From Steromphala cineraria (taxonomy: Eukaryota > Mollusca > Gastropoda > Trochida > Trochidae): DNA of 64,000 nt. Below the pieces are notes generated by a model. That model was given only the letters and a program-made list of their open reading frames with translations. It had not been told where the DNA came from and made no database searches. Positions 12,601 through 24,600 of the stretch are shown here, one piece after another; positions within the stretch are counted from its first letter, which is position 1; every line of letters begins with the position of its first letter. Both the position numbers and the translations under genes were made by a program. The stretch lies in assembly GCA_916613615.1 (NCBI GenBank), contig OU744731.1:12530726-12594725 (forward strand). Reading direction: 5' to 3'.

Positions 12601-15600
12601 TTCCATCTACGTGGGCTGGCTTTGTTGACCTGCTTTTCTGCACGTCCGCATTCCTGCTTACGTCACATCTACCTTTGGTCTGGTCCAAAGACTATGGCTA
12701 TCTGTTTTTGCCATCTAAAAACTCGTTTTGCATTTATAATCACTTTCTAAGTATTTCTATGCATTACTTCCATCAGCTTATTTCCCCTTGTATATAAAAA
12801 TAACAATATATCTTAATATATTTTATTTTCTATATCTTTTCATCAAAAAATTTCATAAAATTTTTTCAATCACAAATTAATATATATCATAATCACTTAT
12901 TCCTATATATTAATTTCATATTACATATTCCATCCAATGCATTTCATTTTTGCATTTACTCTTTATTAAATAACCTTGTAATAATAATTTTTTCTCCAAA
13001 ATTATTCCATTACATCTTATTTAATTTTCTACGGCAACCCTTTCGGGACATAAATTTTCCCCTTTTGCTTGCCCCTTAAAGGGGCACGCTCTTAAAAATT
13101 TCAAAACCTTTTTATTCATTGCCGTAATGTTTGCCCATATTTTGGCATGCTCTGTTTCCTATGTTACAGTCTTCATGCCAGGGTCTTTTGGTGTCCTTTG
13201 TCGCTTTTTCTAGTCGGCCAAGGATCCCCACCTCCGGTTCCCCGACTGTCTCCCCTGGGTCTGCCTAGTGGACGACCGTTGTGACGAGTGCTGCCACCTC
13301 TCCCTCCCTGACGTCAAGAGCTTCGTCTCCGCTCGCAGGAAGAGACTCACCCATATCATATTACTATTACATTCTATTACATATATTTTTAATTTTAATT
13401 ATAAATATATTAATTTTTCTTTTCTTAACAAAATATATAATATATAATAAATTCTTTTAAAATTTATATTATATTTTATTCTTATCATTGGCAAGCTTTT
13501 TCCTTCTTCCATAATTTATAAATTTGGGTATTTATTTTATAACCTTTTTATTAAAATAAAAATAAAAAGCTTGCTTTGCCCACACCCTGGCATGCTCTGC
13601 TTTCTTACAGTTCTCTGCTAGTTTTTTGTGTGGCTTGTTCTGTCCTAGTCGGCAAGGACCCCTCCGGATCCAGTTGCCCCTCGGACCCTTCCTGCCAGGT
13701 GTTCCTTCCTGTCTTGTGGGTTTCCTCAGGTTGCTCCTCCAGGGCTACAGCCTGGACCAGCGCCCTGACCAGTGGCAGAACCAGTACCAGCACTCTGCAC
13801 TCTGAGCTACGTCTGACCAGCTCCTTCACTCTGAGTACTCTGTACTCTGAGCTACGTCTGGACCAGGACCTGCATCGGGACTAACGCCAGGAGCAGCGCT
13901 TCGTCTGGACCAGCACCTGGACCAGCGCCCTGTCCTCTGTACTCTGACCTACGTCTGAGCAGCTCCTGCACTCTGAGTACTCTGTACTCTGAGCTACGTC
14001 TGAACCTGCACCAGGACCAGCGCCAGGACCAGCGCCAGGACCAGCACTAGGAGCAGCGCCAGGACCAGCACTAGGAGCAGCGCCAGGACCAGCACTAGGA
14101 GCAGCGCCAGGACCAGCACTAGGAGCAGCGCCAGGACCAGCACTAGGAGCAGCGCCAGGACCAGCACTAGGAGCAGAGGGTCCAGCGCCTGGGCCAGCAC
14201 TCTGAGCACTACGTACTCTGAGCTACGTCCGTCTCATCGTCAGCAGCAGCGTCAGGAGCAGCGCTAGGACCAGTTCCAGCTCTCTAGTTGTCCTGGGACT
14301 ACACCTAGCCTAGCGCCGGCGCTTCACCAGCGCCGCCGCCAGTATCCTGTCCTATCCTGGCCTACCCTGGCATATCTTTGAGCTTCATTTTGACCAGCGC
14401 CGACGCCACTTCCGGCGCCGGCGCCAACCATTGGACCAGCACCAGTATCCTGTCCTGTCCTGTCATAGCTTTGAGCTTCACTCTGACCAGCCCCGGCGCC
14501 GGCGCCAACCATTGGACCAGCGCCAGTATCCTGTCCTGTCCTGTCATATCTTGGAGCTTCACTTTGACCAGCGCCGGCGCCACTTCCGGCGCCGCCGCTA
14601 ACCATTGGACCAGCGGCAGTATCCTGTCCAATCCTGTCTTATGCTTGAGCTTCACTTTGACTAGCGCCAGCGCCACTTCCGGCGCCAGCGCCAACCATTG
14701 GACCAGCGGTAGTATGCTGTCCATTCCGGCCTTATCTTTGAGCTTCACTTTGACCAGCGCCAGCGCCACTTCCGGCGCCGGCGCCAACCATTGGACCAGC
14801 GGCAGTATCCTGTCCAATCCGGCCTTATTCTTTGAGCTTCACTTTGACCAGCGCCGGCGTCACTTCCGTCGCCGGCGCCAACCATTGGACCAGCGGCAGT
14901 ATCCTGTCCAATCCGGCCTTATTCTTTGAGCTTCACTTTGACCAGCGCCGGCGTCACTTCCGTCGCCGGCGCCAACCATTGGACCAGCGGCAGTATCCTG
15001 TCCAATCCGGCCTTATTCTTTGAGCTTCACTTTGACCAGCGCCGGCGTCACTTCCGGCGTCGGCGCCAACCATTGGACCAGCGGCAGTATCCTGTCCAAT
15101 ACTGTCTTATCTTGGAGCTTCACTTTGACCAGCGCCGGCGCCACTTCCGGCGCCGGCGCCAACCATTGGACCAACGGTAGTATCCTGTCCTACCCTGTCT
15201 TATCTTTGAGCTTCACCTTGACCAGCGCCGGCGCCAACCATTGGGCCAGCGCCAGTATCCTGTCCTACCCTGTATCTTCTTTGAGCTTCACCTGGACCAG
15301 CGCCGGCGCCAACCATTGGACCAGGGCCATCGTACAGCGTTTCCTGTCCTATCCTGTCTTATCTTTGAGCTTCACCTAAATCAGCGCCGGCGCCATTACC
15401 GGCACCGGCGCCAACACTTTGGCCAGCGCCAGGACCTAGCTGCGCTGTCTTTGATATTCGCTTAGACCAGCGCCAGCGCCATCACAGGCGTTGGCGCCAA
15501 CACTTGGACCTTTGCCAGGGCCTTCGCAGGACTACCGCCTACTCTGACCGGACTCCGAGCTACGCTGTGCCTAGCAGCGCCACCTCCTTCGTCCTGACCA

Positions 15601-18600
15601 TGACCTTCTGACAACACCAATGCCAGTACTCTGAGTTACTCTGAGTTACGCCTAGACATTCCCAAGCGATAGAGATTGGCAAGCTCTTCTGGGACTCCTC
15701 ACGTCCGCCCAGGCTCTCACGCTCAGAGGACGTCTCTTGATCCGCCCTCTCCAGGTGTTTCTCAGCCCTTACATCCGGTCGGACGACACGTCAGTAAGGA
15801 TCCTCCTGCCAGCGCACCTCAGCCAGTACCTCCGTTGGTGGACACAGCCATCGAACGTCTGCGAAGGCGTCTCTTTGCTAGAGTTTCAACACATTCAGGA
15901 ACTGTTCGTGGACGCTTCGCTCCAGGGCTGGGGAGCTCATCTCGGGGATCAGACCGCGTCAGGCATCTGGGCACATCCTCAGACCACCTGGCACTCAAAC
16001 AACTTGGAGATGCAGGCAGTAATCCTAGCAGTGACGCACTGGCTTCCGGTTCTTCGAGGCAGTCGCCTTCTCCTGGCCTCAGCCAACTCCACGGTCGTTT
16101 GGACAATCAGGAACCAAGGAACGACAGGCTCTCCTCAGCTCCTAGACCAGGCCCTCGAGCTCTTCCATCTTCTGGACGAGAATCAGATATTCATCAGAGC
16201 TCAGCACATTCCAGGCTGCAGGAATGTCCTCGTGGACGCCCTGTCCAGACCAGACAAGCCGTCACCAACAGGGTGGATGCTGAACCCGGAGGCTTTCGCA
16301 CTCATTGCCGCTCAGGTCCACCGTCCTCTCCTTGACCTGTTCGCCACGAAGCAGAACCATCAGCTCCCAGTGTACGTCTTGCCTCTCGCCGATCCAGCAG
16401 CTTGGGCCGTCGACGCCATGTCCTTGTCGTGGGAGAATCTGGACGCGTACGCCTTTCCACCTGCGATTCTCCTGACCTAAGTCGTCGCCAGGTTCAAGGA
16501 CACCCTCCTCCTCAGACTGACTTTGGTCGGGCCCTACTGGCCGGCGAGAGGCTGGTTCCCCGATCTTCTTCTTCTCGTCGAGGAAGATCCGCTCCCTCTT
16601 CCACAGTGGCCGAACCTACTCCTTCATCCTCACAGTCGTCAGCTTCAGCCAAAACCCGAGAGGTACGCTCTGCACGTATGGACCATATGCAGAGATCCCT
16701 CTGTGCCAAGGGCTACTCAGGACGGGTAGCCAGTGCCATCCCCAGAGCCCACAGGCTATCCACGAGGTCGTTATACGATGATTAATGGCTGCCCTTCGAG
16801 AACTTCTGCAGAGACCCAGGCCGGGATCCTTTGTCGGTGGACACCCAGTTTGTGGCCAACTTTCTCCTTCGTCGCAAACGTCACTTGGAGGTTGGGACCT
16901 TATCTACGTACCTGTCGGTTTGGGACCTCTACGTTGTCCTCAGGTATCTTCGAGGAGCTCCCTTCGAACCGTTGTCAGAGGCCTCTTTCCAAGATCTCAG
17001 GAAGACGGCCTTTCTCCTGTCGTTTGTTACGCCTGCCAGAGTGAGTGAGCTTCACTCACTGGACGTCACCAAAGTGCGGTTTGAGCAGTCCAGGAAGGGG
17101 TCAGTCCACCTCGGCCTCTTGTGGAACTTCGTTGCCAAGAACCAGCTTCCTTGACAACCTGGCAGGACCGTCACCATCCCCTCCCTCTCCAAGATCGTGT
17201 CGTCTTCAGATGTGGAGGAAATCTCCTTGTGCCCTGTTTGTGCCCTTCGGGACTACATTGACCGCTCTGCGCCCAAGAGAGGCACCAGGAAAAGGCTCTT
17301 CATCCCCTTTTCACCGTCTGCCAAGGGAGAAGTCACCAGAAACACCCTCTCGCTGTGGCTCCGGACCGTCATTCTAGCAGCATAGGATGCAGCCGGCTTG
17401 CCTCACCCCGTCACCAGCAACCCGCTCGAGTTCCGGGCACTTGCTTCCACCATGGCCTTACTTCGCACTTGCTCAGTCCCAACCATCATGGAAGGATGTT
17501 TCTGGCGTTCTACGACGGTCTTTGCGTCTCACTACCTCCGGGTCCTCGCCGTGGAAGACGTGCAAGGACTGCAGACCTTTGGACCGTTGGTGGTAGCCCA
17601 TCAGCTAGCCGTCCCAACGTCTCTTTAGGGTAAGCTGAACGCTTGTCTACTTCGTTACTTCTCACGTTGCACTTGGTGAGTTGTTGCGTTGTTGGCGACT
17701 TCTTGGGGTTCACCGTTTGCTTCTCTGTGCGCTTCTCTGTGCAGTTTGCTTCGGTCGTTCCCTCTCTGGGAGGATGTTTGATGGATGCTTTCTGCCTTGA
17801 TGACTCGTCCTCCCTCCTCCCTACTGTCGGATCAGTGGCATATACTAAGTTAGGTAGGTTAAAAATTTATTAAAATCTAAATATTTTAGATATTTAAATA
17901 CCTACCTAACTTAGTAGGAATTACTCCCGCCCGGCCTCCCCTTCGGACTTCGCTGGATGTCTCCTACAAGACTTCGTTCCAGAAAGTATGACACGAATTT
18001 TACCCAGGATTCCGGTTTCCCGCTCATGCGCAGTGGGCTGGGGGCAGCCCATCCGGTAAGCACGATGAATTTCGCGGTAAACCTCTGTCTCTCGTGAGAA
18101 AGGTGAGTGGCATATACTAAGTTAGGTAGGTATTTAAATATCTAAAATATTTAGATTTTAATAAGATTGGAAATGTTCGGAAATGTAAAACGACTTGTGA
18201 ACGAAAGGGTAATTTCACAGTAAACAACAATGGCGTCGTGAATGACAACTCTCGCTTCGATGAGAAATGACGTCTGCGCATGTCCGGTAGTATAAAAAAT
18301 TCGAGAATGTTTTTTAAAGATAAATTCCACGTTCCGAAATGGAATTTGGTGAGGGATTCTAAAGGTAGGCCCTAAGGTTTTATGGAACCAAACATTTCTG
18401 GTTATTGAATCATTATTGTTCAACACAATGACTATTGAATTAGTTGAATTATCAAAACACAGGCTATTGGCTAAATGACAGCTAATCTAATTCATCAACA
18501 ACTTGAATCAGTTAGGTTAGCCTTATTAATGTTATGGTATGATGTTTTTATTACACGACATTGTTGTTTTTTGGAGAAAATTCCTTTTCATTGTAACTAT

Positions 18601-21600
18601 CAATAATATCTGACAAATGTGAGGTTAGTCAGGTACAGTCCTATAGGATATTTTTTCGGGAAACAAAATTCAAGTGTACTTCACTGCTTATACTTATATA
18701 TATTTAACAATTTGAGCGAAAATTATAATGCATTACTTTAATATTTTTTCCACAAAAAATCCCCAAATAGGACTTTCCCTTTAAGGCTTTTTGTTGGAAG
18801 CCCAATATTTGAATGTGTTTTGACTGTTGTCTTGTAAGACTGATTGTTGATAGGTCTGATGATGGCCATGATGAAGGGCTACTGTGGCAGTGAGACTCTC
18901 AACAAGACCTGGCAGCAGGAGAAGGTATGTAACAACTCAGACTTGTCAAAATCAACTGTGTTCTCAGGGAAAAAAAACGTCAAAACACAGGTAGATCACT
19001 CAAAGAAAGTTTCAACAAGTGACATTTTGATGGTCGTTAAACCAGAAGGGGGTTTAATGACCCAAGAAACGTCACATTTAAATGCTGCACTCTCTTTTGA
19101 GTGTTTTTTGACGGCACAACCAACACAACCTGTTTGCATCCATGTATGTGTCCATATCCGCGTCAGCGTTCACATTCCCATTTATTTTTGGAGCATAACT
19201 CTGAAACTACATGACTAATCTTCACCAATATTGGTATACATATTCTTCATATTATGTAGATGTGCCATTTCAGGGTTTTAACTTCTTTTCAAATATATAT
19301 TTTTTTGTTTCCAAAGCAAAAGTTTGGACTTGGTTATTTTGAAGGGAAGGGTCACTTCTTGATCAATCTTCACCATCTTTATGATTGGAGTTCTTCTTTA
19401 TGTTTTTTCAACTTCTATAGCTACTTTATTGTTCTATCTTTATTTCATCCCTTTATCTTTTATCAGAATATGGTTTTTATACCCCCGCTACGACGTAGTC
19501 GGGGGTATATAGCGCTCCGCATGTCCGTGCGTCCGTCCGTCCGTGCGTCCGTCCGAAATCGTTTCCGGAGCATTACTCAAAAACTATACCACTTAGAAAC
19601 TTAAAATTTGGTATGGAAGTAGCCTATATGGTGCTGTGGTGCCTTTTAGGGGTTTCAGCTCAATGGTCGAAATAATTTTTGAAATTTTGACCCAAAACGG
19701 TCCGATTTTTGGACTTTGTCTCGTTTCCGGAGCATAACTGAAAAACTATACCACTTAGAAACTTCAAATTTGGTATGGAAGTAGCCTATATGGTGCTGTG
19801 GTGCCTTTTAGGGGTTTCAGCTCAATGGTCCAAATAATTTTTGAAATTTTGACCCAAAACGGTCCGATTTTTGGACTTTGTCTCGTTTCCGGAGCATAAC
19901 TGAAAAACTATACCACTTAGAAACTTCAAATTTGGTATGGAAGTAGCCTATATGGTGCTGTGGTGCCTTTTAGGGGTTTCAGCTCAATGGTCCAAATAAT
20001 TTTTGAAATTTTGACCCAAAACGGTCCGATTTTTGGACTTTGTCTCGTTTCCGGAGCATAACTGAAAATCTATACCACTTAGAAACTTCAAATTTGGTAT
20101 GGAAGTAGCCTATATGGTGCTGTGGTGCCTTTTAGGGGTTTCAGCTCAATGGTCCAAATAATTTTTGAAATTTTGACCAAAAACGGTCCGATTTTTGGAC
20201 TTTGTCTCGTTTCCGGAGCATAACTGAAAAACTATACCACTTAGAAACTTCAAATTTAGTATGGAAGTAGTTTATATGGTGTTGTTGTGCCTTTTAGGGG
20301 TTTCAGCTCAATGGTCCAAATAATTTTTGAAATTTTGACCCAAAACGGTCCGATTTTTGGACTTTGACTCGTTTCCGGAGCATAACTGAAAAACTATACC
20401 ACTAAGAAACTTCAAATTTGGTATGGAAGTAGCCTATATGGTGCTGTGGTGCCTTTTAGGGGTTTCAGCTCAATGGTCCAAATAATTTTTGAAATTTTGA
20501 CCCAAAACGGTCCGATTTTTGGACTTTGTCTCGTTTCCGGAGCATAACTGAAAAACTATACCACTTAGAAACTTCAAATTTGGTATGGAAGTAGCCTATA
20601 TGGTGCTGTGGTGCCTTTTAGGGGTTTCAGCTCAATGGTCCAAATAATTTTTGAAATTTTGACCCAAAACGGTCCGATTTTTGGACTTTGTCTCGTTTCC
20701 GGAGCATAACTGAAAATCTATACCACTTAGAAACTTCAAATTTGGTATGGAAGTAGCCTATATGGTGCTGTGGTGCCTTTTAGGGGTTTCAGCTCAATGG
20801 TCCAAATAATTTTTGAAATTTTGACCAAAAACGGTCCGATTTTTGGACTTTGTCTCGTTTCCGGAGCATAACTGAAAAACTATACCACTTAGAAACTTCA
20901 AATTTGGTATGGAAGTAGTTTATATGGTGTTGTTGTGCCTTTTAGGGGTTTCAGCTCAATGGTCCAAATAATTTTTGAAATTTTGACCCAAAACGGTCCG
21001 ATTTTTGGACTTTGACTCGTTTCCGGAGCATAACTGAAAAACTATACCACTAAGAAACTTCAAATTTGGTATGGAAGTAGCCTATATGGTGCTGTGGTGC
21101 CTTTTAGGGGTTTCAGCTCAATGGTCCAAATAATTTTTGAAATTTTGACCCAAAACGGTCCGATTTTTGGACTTTGTCTCGTTTCCGGAGCATAACTGAA
21201 AAACTATACCACTTAGAAACTTCAAATTTGGTATGGAAGTAGCCTATATGGTGCTGTGGTGCCTTTTAGGGGTTTCAGCTCAATGGTCCAAATAATTTTT
21301 GAAATTTTGACCCAAAACGGTCCGATTTTTGGACTTTGTCTCGTTTCCGGAGCATAACTGAAAATCTATACCACTTAGAAACTTCAAATTTGGTATGGAA
21401 GTAGCCTATATGGTGCTGTGGTGCCTTTTAGGGGTTTCAGCTCAATGGTCCAAATAATTTTTGAAATTTTGACCAAAAACGGTCCGATTTTTGGACTTTG
21501 TCTCGTTTCCGGAGCATAACTGAAAAACTATACCACTTAGAAACTTCAAATTTGGTATGGAAGTAGCCTATATGGTGTTGTTGTGCCTTTTAGGGGTTTC

Positions 21601-24600
21601 AACTCAATGGTCCAAATAAGTTTTGAAAATTTGACCAAAAACAGTCCTAATTGTTTACTTTGTCTTGTTTCCGGAGCATATATAAATACCAAATGACTTG
21701 CACACTTCAAATTTGGTATGGAAGTATACAGTCGAACCTCGAATACCCAGACTCCGTATATCCATAAATCTCACCTTACGGACAAAGATTTTTCAAACAA
21801 TGTGTCTATATTTCTTAAGAAAAATGACCCAGTTAACCGGACGATTTGCTATCCGGACGATTTTCACCTGTAACCAAAACAAGGTTCGACTGTATAGTGC
21901 TGTTGTGCCTTTTAGGGGTAATTCCAGGGTTCCCAGAATTTTATTCAAAAACTACATAGCCGGGGATGTTTTGAAGTGAAATAGTTTTTAGGGTTGCAAG
22001 ATCATTGTGTTCTAAGTCATAATCATAAATTTTCAAATGAATGTTACGTGAAGGCGGTCAAACTCAAGCGGGGGTATGTGAGCCGCGCTCACTTTTGCCT
22101 TGTTATTTGAGTTTTAAAAAAACTATAAGAAATTTTCAAAAACAAAGTTCAGCTGAAATAGTGTATTGGTGAGACATCTGTTTTTTTATCCCCCGCCCAA
22201 CTACGTTGGGCGGGGGTGTTGAAATGGTCTCCGTCCGTCCGTCCGTCCGTCCATCCGTCCGTCCGTCCGTCCCGATAATGTTTCCGGAGCACAGCTCAAA
22301 AACGATGAGACCTAGCTCGACGAAACTTGGTATGTGCAACGTGCATCATGCGGAGATGTGCCTTTTGGGGTTTTCAACTTCTTTGCATTTTTATTTGTAC
22401 CAATTTCCATGGAAACGTAACATAGGATTTCGTTTCCGGAGCACAACTCCAAAACGGTGAGACCTAGCTCAACGAAACTTCCTTAACTACCCTTTCCCTT
22501 TGGCGGGGGATATAGCTGACTCTGTCTGCTTGTTTTTTTTTAATTTTAAAATTCCCAAATCCTTGGAACACAACAATTGCTGATTAACCTGTTAACAGAT
22601 TTTGTTTAACAACAGTGTTGCAACATCAAAGCAGTCAAGTAAATAGCTGTGATAGAAAGTTCTGTTTGGTTATATGTAATTCCTGTAATTTTGCAGCTAA
22701 AGATGCTGTATTAAATTTTGTTGGTTTCTAAGGTTGACATCCCAAAAGCTCCAGGAGTTGGCTTGATGCTTGAGCAGGTAGGTAACATTCACAGAGCTCT
22801 CACTTTCACTTTCACATTTTTTACAAATTTAATAAATGAAAAGCGACATCAAAGGTTTAGAGAAAAAAGATTTCAAAGGAGTGTTCGAAATAGCTAGTGA
22901 CTGCTTGCCTTCCAATGTGTTGGTTACTTTCAGATTTGTCTTTTTTAGAAGAGGTCAGCGAGGCTTTTGCGATTTTAGAAATACTGCTCTGACAACAAAA
23001 GTAAATGTTGAATTTTGAAGTCATATGACATACTTCCGCTGGTATAATTCTCTGTATCAAATCCTCAGCTTCACTACGATGGATACAACAAGAAGTTTGG
23101 CAGAGACGGGATGCATGAGGCTATCGAATGGCCAGATTGCCAGGTACGACATTTATATTATGATTGAGGGCGAGATACTGTTTTATGAGTGAAATAAACC
23201 CTATAAATGTATCACCACTCGAGCGTTTTGAGGTAGAAAAGTGAGGTAGAAGAGATAAATGTTTTCACTCATGGCTCCGGCTCTGCTTTATAAATATCAT
23301 ATCATATATATAATGTCTTGCAAATGTTACCTTTTTGCCTCACTTGTTGAGATTAACATGGGAAAATAAGATATCCTCTATATATTTGGGCTATAGTCCA
23401 CTTTAAAAACTCCGGTTAGAGTTATGCCCCTTTGGGAATCTTCAAACAGAAGAGGTACAGATTTTACTTCCGGGGAGGAATTTCAAGCGCGCCATTATTT
23501 GATTGTATTAGAATGGAAACCCAAAATAGACACTACTGCTGCATATGCAGTAACTACCGCGGGAAACAAGTTAACAATGCTAAAATATCCCTTCATCGCT
23601 TCCCTGTGGCAAGTTTCCGGCGACAGTCTTGGATAAGAAGACTAAAAATCGTCAGCGCTGGATATTTCTTCAGTGAGCACGACAGGCTGTGCTCCTTTCA
23701 CTTCACGACAACACCGTGCACAGGCGTCCCGTCGCGGTTCATACTGAGAGATGGTACCTTGAAAATATTTAAAAACGTATGTATGAAGATAAAACGTTAA
23801 TTAAGTTGTGTAAAATTGCATTCAAATACGTTCACAAACTTTTTAGACTTGACGTCCGTCATGACTACTTTGCTGCATTTATATTAACCAGTAGACTGAA
23901 TTGCCCTCGGCCTCAGTCACAGTGACAGAGAGTTTTGCGGACACATATACACCTGTTTTTGTGATGCGTTTTGCTATTATTACACATTGATCTGTATATT
24001 AAATTGACATCTAATAATGACAAATCAACTTTTATTGATCTCAAATATAAAACAATGGGATTGATTGTGATGAACATTATTAAATATTTAACAGCTGCTA
24101 ATAATTATTATTACCAGGGTGTCATTGTTTTCATGGTATGTAAAACTATTAAAGCAAATGCTACAGTACAGTGTTAAAGTATATGCTGATAAAGAGAGAA
24201 ATAACACAGAACTAGGCCTAATACTGGCCTATGCTAAATGTTTTGTTATGATATAAGGTGACAAAGATAATTTTCTGACTTCATGTTATATTTATATTTA
24301 GGAACAACATGGTTGGAGTTAGTGGTGTAACGATGGATCGAACTATCGATGGATCGCGATAGTATTCATTGTGATAGTTGATTATCGATAGGACCTTTCA
24401 AAAACGATGCATTGCATCGATAGGAGGTCCAACTATCGATAGTTTTGATAGTACAGCCGTTCCTATCATTCATATAATAATTCTATTCATATTCATGGTT
24501 ATTTTAGATTAGAATTAGAAGAAGGCAAGATAAAAGTGATGTTGATTCGTTATTCAGTGTCAAGGATAGTGTAAATATGATCTAGAGTTATCTACTTCTG

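Larger units (their letters stand above)
12140..18164 (+). mobile_element. DIRS-type tyrosine-recombinase retrotransposon, defective
   Basis: The element is about 6.0 kb. A terminal repeat at 12140-12296 is matched in inverted orientation, nearly identically, at 17981-18135. An internal complementary region (17834-17916) joins the complement of the left extremity to the complement of the right extremity. This geometry is diagnostic of DIRS elements. In order it holds a putative gag remnant, two minisatellite blocks, the connection and RNase H part of the polymerase, and a tyrosine recombinase. No reverse-transcriptase core (YVDD-like motif) was found. The coding parts contain several in-frame stops, yet the inverted repeats are nearly identical. 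Confidence 0.88.
10892..18379. mobile_element. DNA transposon with 8-bp TSD, split by a DIRS insertion
   Basis: Terminal inverted repeats of about 28 bp lie at 10900-10927 (containing ACCTTTAGAATCCCTCACC) and 18344-18371 (the inverse, GGTGAGGGATTCTAAAGGT). The exact 8-bp direct repeat CTAAGGTT flanks them at 10892-10899 and 18372-18379. Removing the 6.0 kb DIRS element leaves an original element of about 1.45 kb. The left part contains an exon-like ORF (10996 onward). An 8-bp duplication is compatible with hAT, Merlin, P or Zisupton elements; no transposase core is visible, so the superfamily is left open. It lies inside the PUS1 intron 10648-18853. Confidence 0.7.
19478..22105 (+). mobile_element. 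Composite element: hairpin, (TCCG)n, 162-bp tandem array
   Basis: It opens with a hairpin at 19478-19509, TATACCCCCGCTACGACGTA and its inverse. Next is a (GTCC/GTCCGTGC) microsatellite at 19522-19557, then a tandem array of 162-bp units. Starts of GTTTCCGGAGCAT fall every 162 bp from 19561 to 21667, giving 13 full units. A right flank at about 22045-22105 contains AAGCGGGGGTATGTGAGCC. It has no coding capacity. The hairpin, microsatellite and array order resembles pearl or Helentron-associated elements described from bivalves; that link is an inference. It occupies the PUS1 intron 18925-22732. Confidence 0.75.

Noticed and set aside
13994..15465. Leu/Val/Ala-repeat and His/Arg/Gln-rich ORFs on both strands
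   Set aside because: Frame-open by-products of the 24-bp and 94-bp minisatellites within the DIRS element.
15676..16335. 219-residue Pro/Ser/Arg-rich ORF
   Set aside because: It overlaps the recognisable RNase H frame and has no homology of its own; it is a shadow of GC-rich coding sequence.
19522..22275. CRISPR-like array of regular repeats
   Set aside because: The units are contiguous with no spacers and the genome is animal; it is a tandem array.
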